From Kitagawia praeruptora (Eukaryota; Streptophyta; Magnoliopsida; Apiales; Apiaceae), in assembly GCA_037693485.1 (NCBI GenBank), contig CM075353.1, forward strand, positions 59,948,501 to 60,012,500: a DNA stretch of 64,000 nucleotides. The letters run 5' to 3'. The number at the start of each line of letters is the position of its first letter. Position 1 is the first letter of the stretch. Below are positions 33,201 through 43,073 of the stretch, one piece after another. The notes below the pieces were generated by a model that was not told the DNA's origin, searched no databases, and was given only the letters and a program-made list of their open reading frames with translations. A program made the position numbers and the translations under genes.

Positions 33201-33875
33201 ATCAGATAAGCCCCGGGACAAGAATTCCACTGTCGAGCAAGGGAACACTGAATGCCATTCCGGGTTTACCAACACACGGTCTAATTTTCTGAATTTTGGC
33301 TGAGAGATATTGCTATCCCACCATGTGAAGAAGTGGCCCGTATACCGGAGATCAGTGAGGCCATTAGCAAGCAAGAACTGTTTAAACTCCTCCATTCCAG
33401 CAGTCCAATCTAAGGACCCTCCTTGTTTTTCATGAATACTAATACACGAGTTGAAGTCACCACATAGAGCCCATGCGGTGCCATTTAAACCCTGCGCTAT
33501 TCTCGCCAAATCAGACCATAGTGGTCTACGGTCAATCATATCATTAAGGCCATACACAAAAGAGATAACAAAACTAGTATTGCTCTCAAGAAGGGTAACA
33601 GAGCAAGTGATATGCTGAGAAGAAGAATCAAGAACCAAAATTTTCCATATAGAGGGGTTCCATCCCACCCAAATACGGCCTCCCGGATGATGATCATAGT
33701 TAAAGCACCACTGAAAACGTGGATTAATGGGCCGAGAGATAATCCTAGCAACGTCAGTTTGGACATGGGTTTCCAATAGACCTACCAGGGACAGTTTATT
33801 TTTAAAGATGAAGTCCCTGATAAAACCAACTTTATTATTAAGGCCTCTAACGTTGTAGGAACAAAAAATAGTCAT
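30283..33875 (-). pseudogene. LINE-C ORF2: endonuclease-reverse transcriptase, one frameshift
   Basis: I chose the start ATG at 33875 (MTIFCSYNVRGLN), 7 bases after the ORF1 stop; an in-frame upstream ATG at 33962 would overlap ORF1. Apurinic-type endonuclease motifs are visible: NVRGLN, LLETHV, CGDFNSC, GLSDHCPAI. Reverse transcriptase motifs follow: SPGPDGFTVEFY, FRPISCCNVLYK, AIKLDIHKAFDSLNW, GLRQGDPLSPYLF and catalytic FADDVFLFSH. The frame breaks near 31617, where the LGLPLITGKL segment continues in the next frame to 30283 with the CVLCGVDDESISHIF zinc-binding tail. Apart from that shift the protein looks complete. Role: target nicking and target-primed reverse transcription. Confidence 0.9.
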
Positions 33876-33882
33876 AACAGAT

Positions 33883-35735
33883 TTATGACCTAGAGGAAGG
33901 GGTACGACCCCCCCGTCCTCCTCTTTTAACTTTCTTGTATGGCTTTGGAGTTCTCGAGCCATGTTTCATAGCTATCTCATCAACCACAATGTTCTGAAAA
34001 TTGGATACTTCCGGAGATATACTAGGCGATGCCACTGGTTTGCGTTTAGAACGAACCTCCGTCCACTCATTGTCGACATCCTCTTGTGTTACTTCTACAT
34101 GGTGATTGGTGTTTTGCTTGTCCCCAACTGAAGTGGTTATGTGGCTTGCTTCATTCTCTAAAACCCCTTCCTTTAGCTCCACCTCAACCTTCTTTTGACT
34201 AGTTTCCGCCTCTAAGACCCCTTCCTTCAGGTCCACCACCTCCTTCATTCGGAGACCTTCATTTACCTTACTACTTTCGTCCACTTTATTCTTTCCTTTG
34301 TCATTCTGGCCAGATGGAGCCCCTTTAGTATGGATTGACCCCCTACCGCCCATTGTCTAATAGCCACCGGGCAAACACTAATGGTGTGGCCAAGAGATTT
34401 ACAGTGGCTGCACACCATTGGCTTGTTAATGTACGAGACTTTAACCTCAACTATGGAACCATCCAGGTCCACCACTTTGAGGGTAGGTGGTAGTGGATCG
34501 CCAACTTCATACTGCACGCACATTTTTGCAAATGGAAGAATTTCTAGCTCAGATGTAAGAGCGTCTGCCCCTAGGGGCTTTCCAATGGCACTAGCAACAC
34601 GGCCCAGTCCCTCCTGTGTCCAGTAACAATCCGGGAGATTTGCTAGCTTTACCCATAACGGCATTGAAGTAACAGATTCTGAGCGCTCGTTGAAACCCCA
34701 ATCAGTTAATACCAGGGGTCTTTTATCAAAGTACCACGTACCTTTGCTTAGAACCGCATTCTTTTCGTTGGAAGAGTTGAACCTAAAGACATAGATAGAC
34801 TCATTGCGCTGAGAAACCATGGTGAGGCCTCTCCTCCAGGCTGAAAAAGCTACCTCCTTTACTCTCTTAAACGGTAGAGTCCCTTTGGTAAATTTACCCA
34901 CAATACAACATTTAATTTTTTCCGCACCTTTTTTAAGGACATCCTCTGGGGGGGATACAACATCTGATCCTTCCAATGGAGGCATGTAGTCAAATTTCAC
35001 TTCCTTGACAGGGCCCGGGGCCGCTCTTAAGACTGAAGACCAGGACTTAGTACCTTTTGACCCCATATCAGTCCTCTCATCCTTCTCCCCATTTTTGGTG
35101 CTCTCCTTGCTTACTTTATCCGTAAGAGGTTCCTGTTTGTCTGTTTCCTGTTGGCTTTTCGAGCTTTCACCCCTTTCCAAGCCCCCAGGTGTGGCATTTT
35201 TGAGAATTCCTTTAACAGTTCCCACCCCCTTTTCACTAGTAACCGTACTCTTAGGAACTTCCCTGCCAGTGAATATGGGAAGACCCATCTCATCCCTACC
35301 ATCAATGAAACGCACTGGGCTTACTAACCCTGCATTAAACCTCTCCTTGTCCTTCAAAATTTCTTTCTCAACTTCGCTCACCGAAAAACCCTTCTTGGCA
35401 TAGAAGCTATGGATATCCATCATTTGGTTGCGAAGCTTTATGAGGTCCTCTCTCTCATACTTATTGTTCGCAGCCACACCCTTTGCTACCATGTGAATCG
35501 TTTCTCTCTCTATCACATCTCCAGCAGTCTCATATGAAGCTTCCTCCTCATCTGAGGTTGTCTCACATATCTTTTCAGCTGAGGTACCTCCCTGAAGGGT
35601 GGAAGGCACAACTAGGGCTGGAAAGTCGTCCACTTCTCTTCTTGCAAGCATTTCCTGGAACTTATCATCCTCCATATCCTGCAAATAGCCAGGTAAACCA
35701 GATTCAGAGTCACAATTAGAACCTTGACTCACCAT
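33883..35735 (-). pseudogene. LINE-C ORF1: RNA-binding protein, one frameshift
   Basis: The start MVSQGSNCDSESGLPG at 35735 is supported by the same start in LINE-E; the frame is open to 35759. An acidic, coiled N-terminal region is followed at about residues 277-360 by a DUF4283-like segment (IKCCIVGKFTKGTLPF, KGTWYFDKRPLVLTDW). A CX2CX4HX4C zinc knuckle (CSHCKSLGHTISVC) lies near residue 440. The frame shifts around 34350. The rest (MGGRGSIHTKG to GGRGGRTPSSRS) continues in the next frame and ends at 33883. Its RG-rich end fits nucleic-acid binding. Role: ribonucleoprotein formation. Confidence 0.85.
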
Positions 35736-38499
35736 GGGAACTGGCCGAAAAAAAAACAAAAGGGAAGGAAAGAAATATAGTGTTTAGGTTTGGGGGACAG
35801 GAGAAGGTGGAAGTAAATGAGGGGAATGAGGAGTTAATGATGGGGAAAGTGTTTTAGAGAATAGATCTGAAGATTAGAAAATGGCGGCCAGGTTTAGGGG
35901 TTTTTAGAAAGAAGGAGGAGCTTCTCTCTCTAGGACTCTCATTTTTTTTGCATTATTAATCTTAATACTTGTAGATGACATTGCAACAGGATATAGGGCG
36001 GAAGTGATGCATTTGGGAGGGGTTTTCCTGTTTTGGGACCAGACAGATGGAAGCCGCATTTACAATCCTAGGCATGTCCAGAGAGTTAAAGAAGTAGAGA
36101 ATACCTCTCGTTACATCAGCCCCCACAATATGCCAGGTGGCTAAAAAGAACTCCACCGTAAACCCATCCGGACCTGTGCCCAACCTGTTTGTTGAATGGT
36201 TTAAACAAAAAGGGTTCGAGGTTTTTTCGCTAAAGTGGTTGTATCTATGTGAGTACTCAGATCTTTTACTAGATTTGGGTTTTCCTAAATCGTTTCTGCC
36301 TGCAAAAATTAAGCTCCTTACTGAGTTTAAGTTATTGTATGAAGAAATCCTATATGTTGACCTTACCGGTTTAGGTGGGTTTGTTCCCTTACTGTGCTCT
36401 GGTTTGCACACTAGGGGTTCCTATTGGTTGGAACCTTTTGGGTTCAATGTGAATGATGTTGAAGATTTCTCAGATTTGGAAGTATGGCCAATGGGAGCTA
36501 TTTTGCTTATGCCTCTGAAAGGGATGTATTTCCTGAGAATTGAGACCTTCTCTCGAACGGGTTTGAACGGAAGTTTGAACGGGTCTGTTTTGGGGATGTT
36601 GCTCTTGCCTCCTGTAATGATGTGAGTAAACTGTCAAGGACAAGGCTGTTAGATGTTGGTGAACTATCGACTTTTAGTTCAGGAATTGAGGCTTCTTATC
36701 GAAAGTTCAATGTCTAGGAATGCCAAGTCGTTGCAATGCAGGTTTTCTCCTGTTTATATTAATTCGTTGACCAATGGTTGTCAAGTGAAAGGATGTTTGG
36801 TTTTCTGAGGGCTGGAAAACAGGGCTTTAATGGTTCACACCTTTACATCAGGGGTGACTTTGATGGTGACGACATGTCTGTTGTTGGCAATACTAGTTGG
36901 GCTTTTCGTCGCAAGATGGTGGAACAGGTCTTTCCGCGTAAGGTTTGCCTATGCAAAACCCTGCTGTATGCGGGTATTTCTTTTCTTTTTTCAAAGAAGG
37001 TCTATGTTGCTGGATACTCTAGCAAGGCTGTCCTGTTGCTGCGCTTCGACGGGTATTACATGAATCATGGTTTTAAAAATGGTGATGATTTGAAGCTTTT
37101 TATGGATGTCGGGGAGGATGCTAATGGTTCAGACCATGCCTTAATTGAAAGTATTAATGCAGGTTTTAAGGAAGTTGGATGTCATTCCGATGGCATGTTT
37201 CAGAACTCTCAAGACCAGGCATTTGTTATTTTGACGCTGGTTGATAATGTTGTTTCGATTTATCTAATTGTCGAACTGCCATGTGGGTTTGAGGTCACAA
37301 GGATTGTAGAACCAGGGATGGTTATTAATTCATGCAGTCTCTCATGTTTGCCAATGTATTGTTATTTTAGCATGAAGGATGGGATCATTATTTTGTATAA
37401 TAATGATATGCAGTATGAAGGAATTTTTAAATGGGATTTTTTCTTGGGAATGTTGTTCTGCTGGTTGATCTTGTGTTCAGCGCATTATGTATTGATGCAG
37501 TATAATTGTTGGTGCCCTCTCTTATTGACCAAGGCAGGGTACATGGTCAAGTATGATGGATGTCATATGGGCAATTTTAATCAGCTGGGGGCTGGTTCTC
37601 CTCCCAATGAAAAGTTAGCCGGTGAGGTGCTTTTTTGGAGGCCAACTCTCATGTTGAGGAGGGAGGTTTTTTTGGATGAAATGCGGCTATTGAAATGGCC
37701 TTTGGATAGCAGCCTTTGGAAGGAAGTTTACTCAGTTGCACTGTTCAATGCTCGAACTGGGTCTAATCCTAGATTGTTGGAGGCTCCAGATTAATTATGT
37801 AATATAGGCATAGCTCTATATTGCTGTTTTTAAACTATTTTAAACTAGTTTAATTAGTTTTAATATGTTGACTTCGCGGGGTATGCCCCTAGATTTGTAG
37901 CAGTTGTTGTTCCTTTGGTATAAAAAATTAATTAGCAAAAAAAAAAACACACCCGTTATGGTCCCAGAGATGAAATCAGAGTAATTACCAAATATTATTA
38001 ATCGAGAGTAATTACCAAATATTATTAATCGCAAGATTGAGTTCTTACAACCCAAAAGGTTTACAATTAACCAATACATACTCTTTGCCATCCATTTGCA
38101 TATGCCATATAATAAATATATTTGATACTCAAATGCTAACGACTAGCCTACCAGTAGCTGCCTCTTCAGCAATGGTAGCTATGACCCCAGCGGGTTATCC
38201 CTCTGACGGCTGTCACCTGCTTACGCTGAGTCCGCCTTACGCGGCCATCTGATCTAGCTGTTGTTGTGATATAGATAAATAAAGCAAGGGTGAGCAATAG
38301 CCCACCAAAAAGAATATAACTGAACAGTAATAATATATAACAGTTAAAAATATCTTTGATACCATATGCCATGCATTAACGAACGTAGTACCAATATAAG
38401 GTATCAGATGAAGTTACAAAGTAACTCAAAATATAATTATTCCGCGGAACTATGTGAAAGATAAGCCAGATATTATCAATTTTCATAATAGAGGAACTT

Positions 38500-38830
38500 T
38501 TTTTTTTGCTAATTAAAATTTATACCACAGGAAAATGAATACAACTCTAGGGGCATACCCCGCGAATAGTAAAACACCTACCTAGCGGAACAACAGAGAA
38601 ATGTCATCAATAGTGCTAGATAAACTAGCAATCAACTGCAAAGCACAAACTATTTAATACATAGACAACTATCAGCTTAAAACGAAAACAAGTGCTTCAG
38701 GAAAGCCCTCCCCTAGTAAGGCGCCACTTCTTTAACCGCGGTTTTGACCAACGAACAGTAGGCTCCTGGCCTTCATCACTTACTATCTTCCCCTTTCCTC
38801 TTGAAGCAGTCCTCAGGCCTAACAAACCAG
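38500..38830 (-). mobile_element. NL10, 5'-truncated type A element
   Basis: An 18-bp TSD TTCATAATAGAGGAACTT is at 38482-38499 and 38831-38848. The 331-bp insert carries only the C-terminal coding end and 3' UTR. The hairpin is near 38551 and the poly(A) is the T run at 38498. Confidence 0.93.
38697..38830 (-). pseudogene. NL10 C-terminal fragment of a type A protein
   Basis: The minus-strand frame reads LLGLRTASRGKGKIVSDEG, then QEPTVRWSKPRLKKWRLTRG and GLS before a TGA at 38697-38699. This aligns with the tails of NL1 (VRWTKSKIKQWRATRGGHS), NL3 and NL13. That fixes the reading frame and shows the basic tail is a shared domain. The copy is 5'-truncated and cannot make a full protein. Confidence 0.75.
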
Positions 38831-39699
38831 TTCATAATAGAGGAACTTGCAAGAAGAATATTGCAATTCCAGTTCAAACACTTTTCAACCCTGCCAACAA
38901 TGATAATGTTGCAGAAAATTTCCCAATTTGGAAGATGAACTAACACTGGAGTATTCACCGCGCCCGCTATTCCAATCCTTACGATGATCAGTCGCAGACC
39001 GTACAGCTCAAATTAGTTTTACTACCGGTAGAAGGAAGAACTGACGGATTTACTTGTCTACCGCCCTGCTAGATCTCCCCGGCCAACGGTTGGGCCATTG
39101 GGATGGACCGGCGCTAATCGACCTCTTACACGACTCCTAGTTCGAATAACATCCATGACTCTGAAACGTAAAGTTCCTCCCCCTTTCCCCAAGTATAATA
39201 CTTGTTGATAGGACTCCACAAAGTAGTCGTATCTTGTTGGAAAGGAAAATTCACCAAAATTTCCCAAGCTGATGCTTGTTAATGGATATAAACTTGTTCC
39301 ATCAATCTTACCCCTCGAGCGTTGAGGAGGTAACCAAACAGATTCATATCGATGTTTGAAAGAATCAAGATGTGAGTGACAAGATAGTTTAGCAAGTATA
39401 TGACCGGGTAGCCAAATAAATAACAGCTCTCAAGTGAGGTCCCCTTATATATATTTGGAAGTTGAGCGAGTATTTAAATCTTCTTATAAGATAGATTTAA
39501 ATGAAAATAGAGTTTTGGGAATCTCCCCTTGATAAAAATAGTCATACAATACTCCGAAAATTTTTACATCATATCTGAAGGTGAAAGATAATCTTTGAAT
39601 AATATAAATCATTGTGAAAGAATTTAAAAGAATTTAAATAAATATTCCAAGAATATTTATTACATCAATAATAGTTAAGGAATATTATTAAATCATAAT

Positions 39700-40235
39700 A
39701 TTGCTCGTAGATAATCCTCGAAGGAATATATAGAATTATTTACTAAATAAATCCTTTCTTAAATGAATATTCAAAATAATCTTCATTAAATAAGTAAACT
39801 CAAATAAATAATTAAAATCATATTCTCTAAATAAATCAAACCTTAAATGAATATTTAAAAATAATATTCATTTAATAAATAATATTCTAAATGAATGTCC
39901 AAATAATATTCTTTTAGCAATCAAAACATTAAAGGAATATTCGAAATAATATTCCCTAAGTAAATAGAACTTCAAATGAATATTTTAAAATAATATTCAT
40001 CAAGTACATAAAATCTTAAATGAATATTTGAAAGTAATATTCATTTATTAAATAAAAATTTCAATGAATATCAAAGTAATAATTCATTAAATAATCAAAC
40101 TCTAAATGAATATTCGAAACTAATATTCACTTAAGTAATTAAAGCTCAAATGAATATTAAAAATAATATTCAGTAAATAAATAAACGCGAATGAATATTC
40201 AAAATAACATTCAAATAACATTCCTCGAATAATTT
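39700..40235. repeat. Degenerate minisatellite with GAATATT...AATATTC palindromes
   Basis: AATGAATATTYRAAATAATATTCATTAAATAA-like units recur about ten times with spacing near 50-60 bases (for example near 39765, 39850, 39935, 39980, 40020, 40110, 40155). Each unit is an imperfect inverted repeat around GAATATT. No coding is supported. Confidence 0.6.
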
Positions 40236-40506
40236 CCAAGTAATTAATACTTTATGGAACTATAAATAATGTACATAAATAACATTCCTCAAATAAACTG
40301 TCACTGGAATCCCTCCGGGTTTCCACGACTATTTCTATATTTCAAAATACCGACTCCCGGTCTATATTATCGATGGAATATCATACGCCCTTCACTAAGG
40401 GTCTTACCAAATTTCGGCTTATACTGATATATCGTATCTAGTTTATAAGCCAGCATCAAATCATGGAACAAGTATCAATATTACTTGAAAGTAGGCATGC
40501 ATGCTA

Positions 40507-42504
40507 ATTTTGGACTGGAGGTATTTGATGGAGAAAAAATGAGAGTCGCTCTTCCTTCTCTCTAAAAACCTCTCTCTTTTAAGTCTCAAATATCTAAGCA
40601 ATTTCTCCATCAGATCTAAAGATCCACTTCCTAAATCCATCTTCTTCTTCTAATCTCTCACTTAAACACAATATTTCTTTACTCTCCATCGGTTGGTGAG
40701 TATGAGTCGTAAGAGGGTTTCATTCGTGGATGATACCATGATGGCACCTACTGTTACGGATCTAGTGAGGATGACCCAGGAGGGGTTGGAACCAGCTAGG
40801 AGCCCGAAAAGGGTTTCTTTTGCGAGCGATTTGGTATCGGAGATACCATCTGTTGATACTCGATCTAAGAAGGTTGGAGGATTGAGTATGAAGAATGAGG
40901 GGAAAAAAGGGGAAGTGAGGGTCTCTTTTGATGACAACCTAGTCACGATCATTCCAAGGAGTTCTGAATACGGGGTGGCTGCTCGCACCCGTAGCCGGGT
41001 CAAACATCATATAATTGATGGTAAGGTTTTCTCCCTAACGAAACCTGTTAAATCAAATACTGTGGATGTGGATTGTTATGCTACTCCATTTGTCGATTTG
41101 TTGGAGCCCTCTATGGAGGAGGAATTGCTTACTCATTCGGCTAGTCAAAGGGAAGGTCTAGTCACTGATGAGAGTTTGTATGAGGCCCAGATAGGTGGTG
41201 CTACTGGGGTTGGAAATGAATTGAAAAAGGAATATGCTTCCACAAAAGGGGATTCCTCTGTTCCGGTTATGGACTTGGGTAGAGAGAGTGGAAAGACTAT
41301 GAATTCTGGGGAAAATGCTGGGCCCTCTGTCGGGGATACTGATTTGGTCAGGATGAAAGACAAGGGCAAGGCGGTCTGTAATGACGCGATAGAAGTAGAA
41401 GCAACCCCATGTAGGGATGATTCAGTAAAGCGATGGCAAGAGCGACTAGCTATTGCTATGAATGTAATCATTATCATGAGAGACAGCATTGTCCAGAGTG
41501 GACATGAGGTGCCTACGATTTGGGGGACTGTTGACATGAGTGATTTAGATTTTATGAATAGCTTGCAAAGGAGACCAGATATAAAGCTTTTGAGAGACTT
41601 GGGTATAGCTCTGAATTGCATTAAGCAACTTGGGACCTATATTCGTAAGAATGGAATCTCGCTCCTGGTTCTTGGGGAGGATGGCCAGCTTATTCAAGAC
41701 ATGGAAGAGGAGGTGGAGATAGCGGGGCTATTAGACCACACCCTATTCAACTCCGAGTTGAAGAGGAAGGCGCTGGTGGCAGCGAGGCGTAACCTAGAAA
41801 ATTTGAAGATGTTTATTAGCTCGATAGGTAAAGAAATCCCTTTGGTTAAAGGGTCACATGATAGGGAATTCAGTGCCTCTGCTCGTGGTCTAAGAGGTTT
41901 TTAGGAAGTGGAGCTCCATGACTTAATTTGCCGATCCATTCAATTGAGGGATTACCTGATTGATTTGGGGATTGATCTATTGACTGAGCCAAAGCAGAGC
42001 CCACTTGCTAAAGGTAAGGATGCAAAACCATCCAAGGATCCTTCCAAGGATCTATGGGTGGGGGGGAGCAGCACAAAGGAGCCAATTCAGGGTAACATAC
42101 AGTATTTGGGGCCTCTGTTTAGTCTTGTCGGCGATGTGACTATGCATTTTGATACAGAGCAAATGCAGGAGAATCCCAAGCAGGACTCGAACCAAAAAGA
42201 GTTTCAAGGCGAGAAAGGCATGGATGAGGACAAGGAGGTCACAGCTCGACGGACTAAGACAAGGATTAAGCGTTGCCGTCTTCGTACGGGAGATCAGCCA
42301 AGACTTGGCAGGACCATGTAAATTTTGTTGCAGATTTAGCTGGCTGACATGACTTTATGGTTTAGTATGTTGATGTTTTAGTTGGTTGTTGACTCGCGGG
42401 GTTTGCCCCTAGTTTAGTTGTAAGTTGACTACGTGGGGTATGCCCCTAGAAGTGTTTTTAGTTGTTCCTTTTGGTATAAAATTTTAATTAGCAAAAAAAA
42501 AAAA
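40507..42504 (+). mobile_element. NL11, near-intact type A element
   Basis: The TSD GTAGGCATGCATGCTA is at 40491-40506 and 42505-42520. A 32-base leader precedes ATGAGAGTCG at 40539. The 3' UTR has two hairpins: GGGGTTTGCCCC at 42398-42409 (altered loop) and GGGGTATGCCCC at 42435-42446. TTAATTAGC and poly(A) follow. Confidence 0.93.
40702..42321 (+). pseudogene. NL11 type A ORF with a single TAG
   Basis: The start is ATG at 40702 (MSRKRVSFVDD); the frame is open nine bases upstream. RVSF motifs lie at residues 5-8, 37-40 and 73-76, exactly as in NL3, and GVAARTRSRVKHHIIDGKVF follows. Repeat 1 (RDSIVQSGHEVPTIWG, IKQLGTYIRKNGI) and repeat 2 (LENLKMFISSIGKEIP, IQLRDYLIDLGID) match NL3. One in-frame TAG at 41902-41904 stands where NL3 has GAG, so a single base change interrupts the frame. 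Downstream reading continues to TARRTKTRIKRCRLRTGDQ and stops at 42321. The upstream 400 residues could still be made. Confidence 0.78.
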
Positions 42505-42550
42505 GTAGGCATGCATGCTATGGCATATGTATAACAACAATCAAATATAG

Positions 42551-42908
42551 GCCATTGTTCCATGGAGAACAATCTTAAATGGAGAACCGTGGAGAACCAC
42601 TTAAAATGCATTAAAATTGCTTTATATATAAGGGTCCCGCAAGGGCACCTTCACAAAAAAGTCTTATAATTCTATCCTCTATCTATTTATAAAAAAAAAA
42701 TTACAAAAAAAAAAAGTTTTTTCAAAATTTTCAAAAAATGATGACGTGGCAACAGTTTTTTATTTTTTTTTGATGAATGGATAGAGGGTAGAATTATAAG
42801 ACTTTTTTGTAAAGGGGCCCCGCCAGGGGCCTTATAGAAAGGACAATTTTAATGCATTTTAAGTGATTATCCACGGTTCTCCACGTAAGATGGTTCTCCA
42901 TAGAGTGG
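42551..42908. mobile_element. MITE-like inverted-repeat element
   Basis: Long imperfect terminal inverted repeats are visible. The left arm has CATGGAGAACAATCTTAAAT, GTGGAGAACCACTTAAAATG and CATTAAAATTG; the complement is at 42842-42901. Inner arms AAGTCTTATAATTCTATCCT (about 42660) and AGGGTAGAATTATAAGACTT (about 42785) also pair. There is no coding capacity. Superfamily (hAT or Mutator-like) and TSD are not resolved. Confidence 0.6.
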
Positions 42909-43073
42909 GACTCATCATATATATTATCCCAACAATAGTTCCAAGGTATTGGAAACTTGCCTGGTACTCTGGATGTAATAGGGGCCCATGAGGGTGTCCG
43001 ACAATCTAAACAAGTCAAAGAAAACACTCCATTAATCCCCTATACAATCCACTTATAACTGAATGCTTAAATA

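Larger units (their letters stand above)
30118..35966 (-). mobile_element. LINE-C, full-length L1-type LINE; likely driver type of the NL family
   Basis: The TSD ACTTGTAGATGACATT is at 30102-30117 and 35967-35982. The 5' end ATGAGAGTCC (35942 downward) is followed by a leader with TTCTTTCTAAAAACC, GGCCGCC, CAGATCT and AAACACTATATTTCTTT. The NL leaders use the same order of blocks. The 3' end has the hairpin at 30175-30186, then ATTAGC and poly(A). ORF1 and ORF2 are both present with few lesions. Its ATTAGC tail matches the NL elements better than the AACTTAGC tail of LINE-B, D and F. Confidence 0.92.
27928..36174 (-). mobile_element. LINE-B, 5'-truncated LINE in NL9, interrupted by LINE-C
   Basis: A 16-bp TSD TGTGCCCAACCTGTTT is at 27912-27927 and 36175-36190. 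The 3' end is of the second LINE subtype: GATATAAA...AACTTAGC before the A run, with a GGGGTATGCCCC hairpin near 27990. The 5' end lies in the reverse transcriptase (GPDGFTVEFF). LINE-C is inserted at 30118-35966. Native length is about 2.4 kb. Confidence 0.92.
28071..36174 (-). pseudogene. LINE-B ORF2 fragment: reverse transcriptase to zinc-binding tail
   Basis: Minus-strand order: GPDGFTVEFFLATW and FRPISCCNVIYK (36174-35983), the LINE-C insertion, then AFVAGRSIGDN, AIKLDINKAFDSLNW and GLRQGDPLSPYLF (to 29701). After a break come LGLPLITCKL and the C-terminal region with CVLCNTDRESIGHLF (to 28071). The catalytic FADD segment near 29600 is encoded outside the longest frames, so a frameshift is present. 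It is very similar to LINE-D and LINE-F. Confidence 0.82.
27391..37794 (+). pseudogene. NL9 type B ORF, split by LINE-B and frameshifted
   Basis: The start ATG is at 27391 (MGSFFYVSCLVG). There is a TAG at 27775-27777. The frame then reads on through VPNLF into the LINE-B site and resumes as VEWFKQKGFEVFSLKW after 36190. It stops at 36625, shifts, and resumes in the frame that ends at 37794 (RLLEAPD). The segment GSPPNEKLAGEVLFWRPTL is shared with NL5. The product is hydrophobic with no recognised domain. Confidence 0.62.
27172..37947 (+). mobile_element. NL9, type B element, interrupted by LINE-B
   Basis: The TSD CACACCCGTTA is at 27161-27171 and 37948-37958, the same 11 bases used by NL7. 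A 27-base leader precedes ATGAGAGTCG at 27199. The 3' end has the hairpin near 37878, AATTAGC and poly(A). LINE-B with LINE-C occupies 27928-36174. Confidence 0.9.
37959..40490. repeat. Remainder of LTR-like copy 2 and unassigned retroelement DNA
   Basis: It continues the unit begun at 22654 (TGGTCCCAGAGATGAAATC). A 24-base tandem duplication (GAGTAATTACCAAATATTAT type) lies at about 37977-38028. NL10 is inserted at 38500-38830. A minus-strand frame at 39058-39267 (69 codons) has no recognised domain. The 39700-40235 part is a minisatellite. The whole is probably an LTR element, but no pol motif is visible. Confidence 0.4.

Noticed and set aside
39058..39267. Possible gag-like fragment ending GRGDLAGR
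   Set aside because: 69 codons only, no zinc knuckle or other diagnostic motif; left as unassigned.
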